A stretch of DNA of 64,000 nt from the NCBI GenBank assembly GCA_030512295.1, contig JAULSR010000003.1:2914001-2978000 (forward strand), read 5' to 3'. Below are positions 1 through 11,000 of the stretch, one piece after another. The position numbers were made by a program, and so were the translations under genes. Within the stretch, counting starts at the first letter, position 1. Each line of letters opens with the position of its first letter. The notes beneath the pieces were generated by a model, which was not told the origin of the DNA, ran no database searches, and saw only the letters and a list, made by a program, of their open reading frames with translations. The stretch is from Bombardia bombarda (taxonomy: Eukaryota; Ascomycota; Sordariomycetes; Sordariales; Lasiosphaeriaceae).

Positions 1-43
1 CCCACACATCCTTCCCATCCTAACCACAAGGAGGAGCAACACA

Positions 44-773
44 ATGTCAACTCCTCCTTCCCCCCTCCAAATCTCCTCCCTCCTCCTCGCCGCCGACTTC
101 TACCTCGCTAGCGGCACCGTCACCGTCGACCCGACCCGCCGCAAAGTCCTCATCATCCGCGACCGCCTGACCAACACGTACCAGCTCCCGCGCGGCCGCA
201 AAGACTGGGGCGAGCCCCTCGAGACCACCGCCGTGCGGGAGACCCTCGAGGAGACGGGCTCCTACGCCACCCTCCTCCCAGTCCCGCTCGCCACCCGCTC
301 CACCGCCCCGGCCGCCGCAACAAGGGACCCGACCCATCGGCACCATGCTGCGGTCCGCGGTGCCCAGTTCGACCCCTCGGGCGACGTCCTGCTGGGCGGC
401 ACCGCCCGCCTGACTGAACCTGTTGCGCTGATGCAGCACTACCAGCCCAGCGGCGCCCTAGCGGTGGTGTTGTGGTACGTGGCTGTGGGCGATAGCTGCG
501 CGACGCTTGAGCGCGGGATGCAGATGGCGGATGAGGACTTTGAGGCGAGCTGGGTCGATTATAGCGAGGCGCCAGGGTTGATGGTGAACCATGACTGTTA
601 GTGGTCTCTGTGATGATTTCTGCTCCTTGTCCATCTATCTCCCTCTACAACAGGCGGTGTCGACCATGACTGATCCACTCCGTCTTTCGTATCCAGATGC
701 CCAAGTTTTGCGACGTGCATTGGAGCTGGTCCGCACAGTCGAAGCAATGGACAACAGGGCGGCGACAAAGTAG
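44..773 (+). CDS. Nudix hydrolase (two exons)
   Basis: Predicted Nudix-fold hydrolase acting on a nucleoside-diphosphate-linked substrate that cannot be read from sequence. The Nudix box starts at about residue 45: a glycine, a glutamate six residues on (GRKDWGE), then RETLEETG, which supplies the metal-binding glutamates. The single long frame runs to a stop at 601, but the C-terminal part of the family lies in another frame. An intron 584-653 (GTGAAC donor, ACAG acceptor, phase 0) joins residue 180 to a tail containing LSYPDAQVLRRALELV, which resembles the usual end of fungal homologues. Exons are therefore 44-583 and 654-773, giving 219 residues. No signal peptide, so probably cytosolic. 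The intron is inferred from frame and motif. The unspliced 185-residue form is the alternative. Confidence 0.8.
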
Positions 774-1255
774 TGTCCAAGCCAGGGCCTCCAAGAGCCA
801 AGGAATAAGACAGCAGATAAATAGACTACCTAAGATGCAAATAAGATCCGTAGTAAATCGTCTTCTGGCCCTTTGAACAGCCACGCCAAACAAGATCTTG
901 ATACCTATGGTTATATCTTGCGAGATACAAAACACTACTCGTCGTTTGACCACTCCTGACAATCAGATACAAAATAGAGGAACAATGGTAAAGAAATCTC
1001 CTGAAGCTGAGAAGCATCATATCGAAAGTAGCTGTGCAGTGCGTGCATCATCAGCTCACCCCGCCCCCGTTCTAAACTGGAATAACCGAACCCGGCCACA
1101 TACAAGCGAGAACTCAAACCCGTTATCCCACCAAGGCCCCTGGTTGCCATCCACAACCCCATCATTAAACAACAAGAATAACCGTAGTAATAGTAGTAAT
1201 AAAGAAGCACACAACCTTACTCACCTTTAAACTCCATCAAAACCACTCTATCACC
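774..1255. other. Intergenic, convergent 3' flanks
   Basis: Space between the stop of the Nudix gene and the stop of the opposing C2 gene. It should hold both 3' UTRs. AT-rich patches and a TAGTAATAGTAGTAATAA stretch near 1185-1201 are visible. I see no coding signal. Confidence 0.6.
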
Positions 1256-3215
1256 TCACCCAGCAGCAGTCCCACTCGCACCCTTACTCCCCTCCGCCGC
1301 CGACGACGACCCCCCACCGCCACTACCACTGCCACCCCCAATGTACTCCCTCAACAGATGCGGATCCTGAATGACATCAAACGCCCTCTCCTTCTTACTC
1401 TTGACCGCCGTGTCAGCCTCGTTCCGCTCCACATCCCCCAGCCTGCTCTCGTCGTCCGAGCTGAAGCTGCTATTGCTCGGGCTGCGGTTCAGCACCATCC
1501 TGATCTGCTTGCCCTCCTTCTTCTTGATCTCCCTCTGCGCCTTCTTCATCTCCTGCAGCTTGTCGTCCTCACAATGCATCGTCACCACGCCCAACCCCGG
1601 AAAATTGTCCTCCAGAAACCCCTTGAGGTCGGGCAGGATCGACTTGTCGGGCCGGTACGTGCCGCTGTCGTTGTCGATGATGAGCTGGTAGTGGCGGGGC
1701 TCACGCGGCGGCGGCGCGTGCGGCGGGCCGCCGGGCAGGTCCTGCTCCGGGTGGGTGGGCTCGTCGGGCTCGGGGTCCGAGGCGGCGTCGGCGTGCTTGA
1801 GGCGGCGGATGAAGAACTCGCCCGAGCAGGCGATGTAGGTGGCCACGTCCGAGTGCATCGTGTGCTTGGAGAGCAGGTCGATGCCGAACTCCTTGCCCGT
1901 CTCGGTGAAGCGGAAGAGCCCGTCGAGCGTGATGACGTAGGTGAAGATGCGTCCGCCCTCGTCAAAGTGCGCCATCTTGAGGAACTGGATCGAGGCTTCG
2001 TCGCTGCGCGGCTGGAAGTTGCCGCACTCGGTGCTGGAGTCGTAGTTGTAGATGCGCTTGTGCTGCTTGTGGAGGACCTTGTTGAGGATGCGGCCTCGGA
2101 TGCCGCGAGAGGAGAACATCAAGCCGACGAAGGGCCGGAACTCGACGTAGCGGTGGTAGAGCTTGGGAGGGACGGGGCCGGCGAGCTGGATTTCGTTGGC
2201 TTGGAAGCTTTAGGTAGTTGGTGGGTCAGTACGTGGGGCTGGTTTATGGGAAAGGGTAATATGCATACTCGTATTTCGTCGGCTGGTTGTCATCTGGTTT
2301 AGAGGAATCGTTGTTATCATGCTCCTCCTTGTTGACCTTGATACCCATCAAGCGACCAATCATAGGACTGAAGTGCTTGATCCATCTCGTCGGTCCAACA
2401 GTGTACATATGTCCATGAGGGGGATCAGACCTGCCGAGGACGTCGATGCTGATATGAAGCCGCGGCGTCTTGGTGCCATGCCTGCTGAGGGCATTCGTCA
2501 CGATAGTGAGACAGTATGCCCGTTTGCTACCCGAGCGTTTCTTAATCTCGATAGTTGCGCCATCGGGGCCAAAGCCCTCCCAGTTCTCGTCCACACGGGA
2601 CACTCGAATGGTGACATTACCCAGCCGGTCGTCGTGATCTGGCCAATCCTCATCATACAGGCGGCATTTCAGCATAAAGCCCGACGAGGGGACATTGGCA
2701 ACAATCCACTCCTCTTCCCACACAGGATCGGTGGTCTTCCTGATGGTGCGGGTTCGGTGGGTCAGGAGGGGGTCTTCCTTGTGTCTCTTTGGGACGGCGG
2801 CAGTGAGTGTCGAGACGATAAAGGGGTCTGCGGATTGTGTTTGGATATCGGCGCAGGGGAGATCGAGGGCTTTGTGGAATGTAAACTTGACGGTGTAACC
2901 AAGGGGAGCGTCGGGCAAGGGGGTAGTATCGAAACCACCGGCAGGCTTGGAGGGTTTAGCCTTGTCCTTGATCCTGTGAGACTTGTCCGAGAGTTTGTGT
3001 TTCTTATCAGCTATCTTCTCCTTGGCCTCCTCTGTTGTGGTATGACGAGGGTGTTTGTCGGCCTCTGCAGTCTTCTCCTTCTGGAGGTCATTGGCTGGTG
3101 GCTCCTTCTCGTTTATATCGACATGTGTGGAGTTGTCGGCTGCGGGGGCGGGGGTCGTGGCGGGGCCATCGTGGTTGGAGGGCGCGTCGGCCGGAGTCCC
3201 TTGTTCGGCAGACAT
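1256..3215 (-). CDS. C2-domain protein (two exons)
   Basis: Predicted peripheral membrane or lipid-binding protein of 632 residues. After a low-complexity charged N-terminus (about residues 1-100, many K/E/D), a C2 domain occupies roughly 106-205. Acidic loop residues that could bind calcium are seen (SADPF at about 129-133, YDEDWPDHDD at about 187-196). The remaining 400 residues form a conserved fungal extension ending in a K/E-rich coil (about 510-540) and a Gly/Ser-rich tail. Exons are 3215-2269 and 2207-1256 with a 61-base intron (GTATGC donor, AAAG acceptor) that restores the frame through KYDFQANEIQLAGP. I chose the ATG of MSAEQG. An in-frame upstream extension exists but is not family-like. 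Function beyond the C2 fold is unknown to me. Confidence 0.82.
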
Positions 3216-4406
3216 TGACAGGACGTCTGGCGATAGGTCTATATCTGCCCGGTCCCAGTCAGTCCCAATCCGCCATCGCAATGCTCAGACTAGGAGAGCA
3301 AGTATTCGAAACGACTTACACGACGTGTACAGGGTGGCTAGGTGACGTGGGTGGCTCGGAGCTTAGCTTCTGCTTGGGTGGGCCGTTGATGCCAAGACGG
3401 TGCGCGTGCGTCGGGATGCGGGAGCGAGCTGGATGGAGATCCAACGATGCCAAGACTCGTCGATCGATTTGTACGTGAGCCCTGCGCCGTCAATTGCCCT
3501 TTGTAACACAGGCGCAAAGAGAGGCAGCCGGCGCGGTGCAGAATGGAATGCAAATAAGCGAAGCTTGGATTGATCTGACGAAAAGTAGAAAGCCCTCAAC
3601 GGTCTGGGGACAGGCGGGCGCAAGTCGACTTGAGCGTGGGCGGCCGACGGTCTGCTGAAAAAAGCCAATAAGGTTAGCGGACGATTGAGGTGGGCCCATC
3701 CTCTTGTCAGACCGGGAATTGCCAGCCAACGAGATGAAATGACGTCAAAGCTGGCCGACAGGGTCCAAGCTTGGCGCCACCAGGCTTCCTGGCCGATGTA
3801 CATGTACTGCAGTTAGTGTGTGTACGGGTTTCGGCAGCATTCATTAACAGTCAAGAAATAGATGTTTTGTTGGTGATCGTCCTCTTCAACCCATTCCCAC
3901 GGTGTGTCCATCCCACTTTGCTCGGTTCTCGGTTGGCGGATATCGCTGTCGGCCTTGCCCGACCAGCTCAATGCGATAGGATCCAATATTCACATCCTCG
4001 GTTGAGCCCTGATTGGAGGGATTGGAGGGCGCCCTGCACGCCAAGGTCTTTGTTCTGCCCGTTACTCAGACCAACCGAACAAGAGTTCCCGACTTTACAC
4101 CGACGCGTCGCATCACGCAACTCCCGTCTATGGACATGCAGTCACCGTCTATTCTGACGATGGTGTTTTGGCAGGCGTTCCAAGACAGCAATTCGCAACT
4201 CGCAACTCGCAACTCGCGCCTCGCGAGAAGCCACTCGCTATAATGGAATCTCAATCAAAGGTCGGTTATGGCTGCAATGGTTTTGCTACAAAATGCCATC
4301 ATCCTCGCTCCAAATTGTTGTTACTGCTCCTCTATCTAATCATCTTCGTATAATTATCTATCTTCACTGAGCACTCACCCTTAACCTTCCACCTTCTTCT
4401 GTCAAA
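3216..4406. promoter_or_regulatory. Divergent promoter region
   Basis: About 1.2 kb between the start of the C2 gene (leftward) and the start of the decarboxylase gene (rightward), so it must hold both promoters. The open frames here are short and show no family features. A small tandem repeat (CGCAACT, three copies) sits at about 4194-4216, and pyrimidine-rich sequence lies just before the right-hand start. Confidence 0.5.
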
Positions 4407-6289
4407 ATGCATGAAATTCTTATCGGAGAGTATCTCTTTTTGCGCCTGAAGGAGATTGGCATCCAGACTGTCTTTGGCGTCCCTGGTGGTACGCAGAACC
4501 CACACTCCGCTTGCCCCCTGAACGGAACCTGTCTAATTCTATCACAGACTTTGAACTGGCCCTCTTGGATCTCATCGAGCCTCTGGGTCTCTCCTGGATC
4601 GGCACGCCAAACGAGCTGATCGGGGCATATGCTGCTGACGGATATGCCCGCGTCAAGGGAGCCGGCGCCGTTGTCACGACCTTCGGCCCCGGCGAGTTGA
4701 GTGCCCTCTGCGGTCTCGGGGGTGCATACTGCGAGAACGTCCCCGTCCTCCACATTGTGGGCTACCCAACAACCCAAGCCCAGAAGAGCGGAAAGATTCT
4801 GCACCACACTCTGGGAGACGGCAGCTACGACCACTACAACAAGATGTCTTCTGAGCTGTCGTGCGCCACCGCCGTTCTGAAAGACCCGTCCATGGCAGTC
4901 GCTGAGATTGACCGAGTCCTCAACGCAATGCTGTACCACTCCAAGCCGGGCTACATTGGAATTTCGGAAGACGTTGCCTACACCAAAGTCTCCACCGAGT
5001 ACCTCGACACCCAGATCGTCCGCTCCCTACCACCAAGCGCCGCCGATTCCGAAACCAAGGCCGTCGCCGAGGTCATCCGCGTTCTCGAGTCTGCAAAATC
5101 GCCTATTCTAGTAATCGACGGCGGAGCCGCCAGACCAAGCTGGGCAGAGCACATCAACCCACTCATCGAAACCCTCAAGATCCCCTCCTTCTCTACCGTG
5201 ATGGGCAAGGGCGCCGCCGACGAAAGCAGCCCCTACTATCACGGTGTCTACAGCGGCGCAGGCTCATGTCCCTCCGGCGTCATCAAGGCCGTGGACGAAT
5301 CCGACTGCATCCTCTGGCTGGGAAACCTGCCCTCCGACTTCAACACGGGCATGTTCACCAACCACGTCGAGAACACCACCATCATCGACCTCCAGCGCTT
5401 CTCCGTCACGATCGGCACCACAGAATTCGACGCCTGCATAAACCATGTCCTACCCAAGCTGATCGAGGCCTTCAAATCCCACGCCCAACTTCCGCAGCTC
5501 AAAGTCAATCCCGTCCCCACGCCAGATACCACTGCTGTCCTCCCGGAGAAGATTGAACAAGATTGGCTCTGGGATCGCATGACATCTTTCCTCAGGGCGG
5601 GCGATCTGGTGATATCAGAGACCGGAACATGCCAGATCGGCATCACGGCGACGCGCTTCCCCAGTGGCTGTGAGGGGTGGACCCAGGCTGTCTACGGCAG
5701 CATTGGCTACGCGGCGGGCGCTGCTGCGGGCGCTTCGATTGCGTCCAAGGAGACGGGCAGGTTCAAGCGGGTGGTGCTGGTGACTGGCGAGGGCAGTCTG
5801 CAGCTGACGGCTCAGGCATTTTCGCTTCTGAACCGCCATGGTATTGTCCCAGTCGTCTTTGTGGCGAATAATAAAGGGTACGTGTTCTCTCCTTACTCTT
5901 CTTATGCTTCGTTATAGAGTTGGTGGCTGATATTTGAAAGCAAAAGATACACGGTCGAGCGCTATTTCCGCGGGTGGAACGCCAGCTACAACGATGTTCC
6001 CATGTGGGACTACTCGGCCCTCTTCAAGGCTTTCTCGCCTGACGTTCCTGACGCCAAAGGATTCAAAGTCCACACAGCGGCCGAGCTGGATGCCCTGATG
6101 TCGGATCCTGAGTTCAACTCGGCGACATATCCTCAGGTGAGTGAACTAACTTTTTGGGCCCTATAACTCTGAAATAAGACTGATGTCACTCTTTTGTAGT
6201 GCGTCGACATGGTGATGGACTATGAAGACGCGCCGCTTGCTATGAAGGCTGTATTTGAGGAGAAGAAGAGGAGTTCCCATAGGGGTTGA
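4407..6289 (+). CDS. Pyruvate/indolepyruvate decarboxylase-type ThDP enzyme
   Basis: Predicted thiamine-diphosphate decarboxylase of 2-oxo acids, 563 residues, the normal length of pyruvate decarboxylases. Four exons: 4407-4488, 4548-5877, 5947-6136, 6200-6289, all with GT-AG introns of 59, 69 and 63 bases. Splicing restores GVPGDFELALLDLIE at the N-terminus and NNKGYTVERYF in the cofactor domain. Residues matching the yeast enzyme are visible: Asp28, Glu50, the His113-His114 pair (HHTLGDG) and Glu475. The ThDP signature reads GEGS at about 441-444 instead of the usual GDGS, so a magnesium ligand is conservatively changed. No targeting peptide, so cytosolic. It could act on pyruvate, indolepyruvate or phenylpyruvate; the sequence does not decide. 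Confidence 0.9.
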
Positions 6290-6711
6290 TAAGGTTTAGG
6301 TTCTCATTTCTTCGGTGTGCTTTCTTTTGTTGTACCGCGGTGATTAGACAGGATTCGATAAACGGTGTTTGATGACTGATGGTTGACTATGACGTCTTAT
6401 TTCAAACTGCAGTAGAAGGTGGCGGTGGGCTGTAGAACTACGGGGGGTTCCTTGGGTCTTTTTAGATTGGAGTCATATATTGGTGTTTTCAACTCTCTTT
6501 GTATAGTAGGTTGCTTATGAAATAGAAATAAAGCATGTGGCTATCTAGGCACTAGATCTCGTTGTATCTATAATACTAAAGTAAAATAGAGTTGGTATGC
6601 AAAAAGCCACATGTTGTGATACCCAAGGGGACTCAATGAACTCAAAACCAACCACCGCATTGACTCTGATATATCCAAACATTTTCCAAACTTTAGCAGA
6701 TGCTAAAGTGA
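6290..6711. other. Intergenic, 3' flank
   Basis: Sequence between the decarboxylase stop and the transposon target duplication. AT-rich with likely polyadenylation signals (AATAAAG near 6525). No coding signal. Confidence 0.5.
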
Positions 6712-6719
6712 CTCAATAG
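6712..6719. repeat. Left target-site duplication (8 bp)
   Basis: CTCAATAG directly precedes the transposon and is repeated exactly after its right end at 8070-8077. An exact duplication indicates a genuine, not very old insertion. Confidence 0.88.
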
Positions 6720-6822
6720 CGACCTGGCTAAAATGACGGTGTGCCTCGATAGTATGACGGTCTCTAGTCCTAATTAGTTCCTAGCGCCCCAGTTTCAAGC
6801 CACACCAAAATTTGCAGCGTAA
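6720..6822 (+). repeat. Left terminal inverted repeat of the MULE
   Basis: 103 bp that pair with the reverse complement of 7967-8069. Differences are one base near 6740 (GACGG versus GACGT) and two near 6778. The repeat ends at GCAGCGTAA. Confidence 0.88.
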
Positions 6823-6940
6823 TCAAACGAAAAATTACCATCTTACCATACAGCCAAAATAGCCAAGACTTTTTCCCCCACTAATATCTTTAATTGCACC
6901 TATTTTTGAAGTTATCGCCAACACCGCTCGCACCGCGAAA

Positions 6941-7660
6941 ATGCCGGAAATCATCGATTTGACCGGCTCTGAGCCCGATGACCCGCCTGACTATTCATCG
7001 GAATACTGGCCTATTGACCTGACTGATGCCTCCCTCAAGCGCGAGGCTACTGACGAGGCTACTGACGAGACTGCTGCACCTGCAAATGCCGACGCAGGCG
7101 CCGACGCAGGTGCCGAGCAAATGCGAGCCCTTGAACGCACCGACTGGCCTATTTTCGATGCCCTTTATTATGATGTCAACAAAGTCGCTGAGGCTCTCGG
7201 TTTTGCTGTCACCAAACGCCGCACCAGTAACCGTGGCCCTGACGGTATTCCTCGCCGTGTTGATCTCGAATGCTTTGAAGCGAAGCAAAGAAACAAGTCA
7301 GTTGCGACAGGAAAAAGAGCTCTTTCAAAGACGACAAAAAAAGAGTGCCTTTGGAAGGCAAAAGCGGTGTTTTTCGTCGAGCCGATCAATGCGTGGAAGT
7401 TCGCTATAATATACGAAGATCACTGCCATCCTGTCATCAATAACTTCGCTCCTTTCTTTCCTGTTCATCGTCGACTCGCTCGTACAAAAGATGTTGTTGC
7501 CCGTATTCTTTCCTATTCAAAGCAGCCAAAAAATACCTCTTCAGACATCGCATCGCTCATTCGAAAGGACTTCCCTGGGGTTCAAATTAAACCTCGCGAT
7601 TGTATCAACATCATCGCCGCCGAGAAAGTACGTGTGGGCGGCATGCTTACCCCGACCTAA
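6941..7660 (+). CDS. FAR1-like DNA-binding fragment of a MULE transposase
   Basis: A 239-residue frame wholly inside the transposon. Residues 1-60 are acidic and low in complexity. Residues about 66-225 resemble the FAR1/WRKY-GCM1-type zinc-binding region found at the N-terminus of fungal Mutator-like transposases (WPIFDALYYDVNKVAEALGF, then VDLECFEAKQ, CLWKAKAVF and HCHPVINNF, with the Cys and His of the fold). The MULE catalytic domain and SWIM finger that should follow are absent. Near the end the sequence GAGAAAGTACGTGTG looks like a splice donor, so the original gene probably continued into a second exon now deleted. It may bind the inverted repeats without being able to cut. That is inference. 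Confidence 0.7.
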   Translation: MPEIIDLTGSEPDDPPDYSSEYWPIDLTDASLKREATDEATDETAAPANADAGADAGAEQMRALERTDWPIFDALYYDVNKVAEALGFAVTKRRTSNRGPDGIPRRVDLECFEAKQRNKSVATGKRALSKTTKKECLWKAKAVFFVEPINAWKFAIIYEDHCHPVINNFAPFFPVHRRLARTKDVVARILSYSKQPKNTSSDIASLIRKDFPGVQIKPRDCINIIAAEKVRVGGMLTPT

Positions 7661-7966
7661 CAATTTATCTCCCGCCTTATTACAACGCCCGTCCCTCGAG
7701 CACTTTAATGCCTCCGCCGCCCACGCAGCGGCGCGGTGCGCGGGCAGGGCAATTGACAAAGGCAGGGAGGTATGGAGAGCAGGTCTTTAGGCTTAACTAG
7801 TAGTATAGCTGCAGTAGCCAAATCGCGCGTTTATTGACGATTCTTGCGTTTTTGAACGATTCAGAGTAATAGAGCTAATTTCTACGATTTCTACGTGCGA
7901 TGCGTAAGATGCGTGCGATGCGTGTAAGTCAATTGACAAATTTGACCAAATGGTATTTACGTTTCT

Positions 7967-8069
7967 TTACGCTGCAAATTTTGGTGTGGCTTGAAACTGG
8001 GGCGCTAGAATCTAATTAGGACTAGAGACCGTCATACTATCGAGGCACAACGTCATTTTAGCCAGGTCG
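7967..8069 (-). repeat. Right terminal inverted repeat of the MULE
   Basis: Reverse complement of the left repeat, about 97 % identical by eye over 103 bp. It ends 23 bases before the stop codon of the neighbouring AAA+ gene. Confidence 0.88.
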
Positions 8070-8077
8070 CTCAATAG
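8070..8077. repeat. Right target-site duplication (8 bp)
   Basis: CTCAATAG, identical to 6712-6719. Confidence 0.88.
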
Positions 8078-8092
8078 GGCCATTGTGAACTT

Positions 8093-11000
8093 TTAAGGAT
8101 GACTCGTAGGAAATGTTCTGTAATCCTGCGGCGCAAACGTCTGCAAAGCATTGATATTCTGCCCCATTGTTGTGATCTCAAGCCCGGAGTCCACATGGTA
8201 TCCTGTCGGCTGCTGTCCCTGCGCTGCTGTTCCATTATACGTCGTCTGACCTCCTTGTGGCACATGTGGTGGCTGCACATGAGTCTGTGCGTGTAGCTGG
8301 TTCGTATTTGGTGGAACGCTGGTGCCATTTGGTTGCGTCATGGTATTCATCTGATATGGCTGCTGTGGCTGCTGCTGTGGCTGCTGCTGCGGCAAGTAAT
8401 CCGACATTTGGTTTGGATTTTGCCACGAGGAGCCATTGGAGGGTGTCTGCGAGAATGTCCATTGGGGGTATTGTGGCAAGGCTTGTCCACCAGGAGGGCC
8501 AAAACGAGTGGGCTGTGGGCTGCTTGCCTGTGAAGGACCCATGCTCGTTTGTGGAGCTGAGCCAGCACCCTCTTGCTGGACCGCATAGATCATGCGAGCT
8601 TGCTTCAGATGACTCGCGATATCAGGGCGACTGGGCTCCATCTGTTCATCTTCGAAATCGTCGTCTCGTTCCTCGTTGAGCCGGGCTTTGCGTGAGTCAT
8701 CTCCACCCAGCACATGAGCACGGAAACGGCTGTATTCTGCAGTTCGTTGCTCCACCTCGCGGAAATGGGAGTACCTCAGCTGTGGCTGGAAGCCAGATTC
8801 CGCAAGGCCTGGCTGCTCCGCCTCATATCGTGCTAAAGCGGCCGCTACTGAGAAAGCGTTTCGAATTTGCCTCCCGTTCCACGCACCTTTGCCTTTAGGG
8901 TGCTTCGCGCAATGGTCGGCCGCAAATTTGAGAATATCTGGCTCCATGATGAATAACGGTGGCTCGCCACTCACGGCGTGCTGCTGCTGCTCAGCTTGGC
9001 GGAGGCGCTGGATGTTGATACGGAATATCTTCTCGATCTCGGGGGCTCCCTGTCGCTTGTAATGCAGAATAAGGTGGATCCTGGAAGACATGGCTGGGTC
9101 AATCTTGCCGATGCGATTGGTGGTAAGAAATAGGATGCCGTTGTAGTACTCCAGCTTTCGTAGAAATACTAGAGAGTTTGCAGGTTAGAAATTATTGTCA
9201 AAAGCGTCGGTGCAAATCGAGTTTGTTGAGATACATAAGGTAGTAACTTACTGGACACTAAATTGCTGCCGTATCCGCCTCTTGACGTCAAAAAGACATC
9301 GGCTTCGTCCATCAGCAAGACACAATCCCATAGATGTGCGAGGCGGAAAATTTCATTCAGACTTCGCTCCAGAGTCCCCTGTGGTTCTATCTCCAAATCG
9401 CTACATGCTATAGGGAATAGCGGGCGTTGAGTTGACTGAGCAACAGCCTCAGCTGTGGCAGTCTTGCCTACGCCGGGCTCTCCGTGCAACATGATGAGAA
9501 GCCCTCTTCCTTTACCGAGGATGAAGTCCTGCGTGCTTAACTCCTCATTCTTGGCCTCGATCTTTCTTTCAATTCGCTGTCTTCGGAGGTGGGTCTGAAC
9601 CGCAGCCTGGATGATACGCTTCTGCTCGGCAGGAAGTTCCAGCTGCTGGAACGCGTTGTCTTGCACCGTAACGGATCTCACCTTGCGCACATCTATTGGG
9701 AGGAATTTCCTCTGTCCCAACGCGTAAACAAAGATGCGGGGTGGCAGCAGGGCCAGGTCATCACCAGTCGGAGCCTCGGTAGGCCAGGTGCTTTGACAGA
9801 GATAGGAATCCCTCTGGAGCAGCTGGTCCTGCGCTTTCTCCTCACAATCGACATATTTCACGATGGCTTCGGATGACTCAGAGAGTAGCTTGGAGCGTTT
9901 GGGGTCTGCCCAAGTCATGATGGTGTGAGGGCTGTCTGATGAATTGGCGACGCTGTATCGGTTCTTGATGGGTCGCAGGTCAAGGAACTCTTGTTTATAG
10001 TTGGTGTCGAAGTTGAAGGCTTCCCGAAAATCGACAATAACCTGCCCATCTACGTGCTGGGGCTTCCTCATGTAGCGTCGATCTCCTAGATAGTTTTCCT
10101 CCGCCATGGGAATCCCCACTGGGTCCGTGACGTAAGTCCACCCATCATAAGACAGATGCCATTCAGAGACGGCTTGCACAAACATACTCCCCTGGGCTTG
10201 TTGATCCTGCAGAAGCTTGTCGGAGTTCTGAGCGAAGCGTAGAGGGTAGAAGCTAAGCTCTCTTATATCCTTCTCTCCTTCAAAATGCTCGATAGAGAAA
10301 CTCCAGCCAACACCGCCATACGATGTGCCGTCAAAGTCCAGATAGTAACAACGCGCCCAGAAACGGGCACGCGACCTAGCGTTGGGAAGGGGGTTCACTC
10401 TGGGGGTCACAGTGCCATAGACCCGGAAAATCTTCTGATGCATCCAAGATTTGTGCGATCGCTGGGTAATGGGGATGCCGCCCGCGACAGCTTTATTGAC
10501 ATAGGATTTCGTGGCAGCGATGAGAGATGGTTGTGGCATATAGATCAAATCGCCAAGTCTGAACAGACACCATAGGTCATCGAAGCGAATCATGGTTCGG
10601 GTCGAAGAATCCATTGTTTGGAATCGATTGTACGCCGGGAGGAGTCTTGCTTCAGCAAACTCAATGTAGCAACGTAGCTCCAGCAACCCATTGGTGGGAG
10701 ATTGGTCCGCCTGCAGCTCCATCTGGGCCAATTCTTCTTTGAGCTGATGATGGGATGAGATGAGATACTGAAAGGGCCTTAGAAAGGTGTGGGGTTTGGT
10801 CCCCCATTCGTGGCCGGTAACCCTGCTGAAGATGCTGAGCAGAACCTCGGAACGAATTCGAACGCGCTGAATCCAGCGCGTATTGGCGTCGGTCCTGTGT
10901 ACTCGATGTGACGAGGCAGTGCCAGGCGGACCATGAATCCTAGACAGACCAGAAGGCACCGCTCTCCGCCTTCGGTCTACTTCCTCGTCCACATCCCTGG

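Larger units (their letters stand above)
6720..8069 (+). mobile_element. Non-autonomous MULE-type DNA transposon, 1350 bp
   Basis: A complete element bounded by 103-bp terminal inverted repeats with only about three mismatches and flanked by an 8-bp duplication CTCAATAG. Ends read CGACCTGG...CCAGGTCG. It carries one intact open frame related to the FAR1-like DNA-binding N-terminus of Mutator-like transposases, but no catalytic domain. Long inverted repeats, an 8-bp duplication and the FAR1-like protein together point to the MULE superfamily. hAT elements also make 8-bp duplications but have short repeats. The intact frame and near-identical repeats suggest recent activity and little repeat-induced point mutation. 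An internal deletion probably removed the transposase core, so mobility would need a full-length partner. Confidence 0.85.

Noticed and set aside
1358..2302. 314-residue plus-strand frame opposite the C2 gene
   Set aside because: Antisense shadow of GC-rich coding sequence with Leu/Val/Arg/Ala bias; the minus strand carries family motifs.
6720..8069. hAT element, because of the 8-bp duplication
   Set aside because: hAT inverted repeats are short (10-25 bp) and hAT proteins carry BED and dimerisation domains, not a FAR1-like fold.
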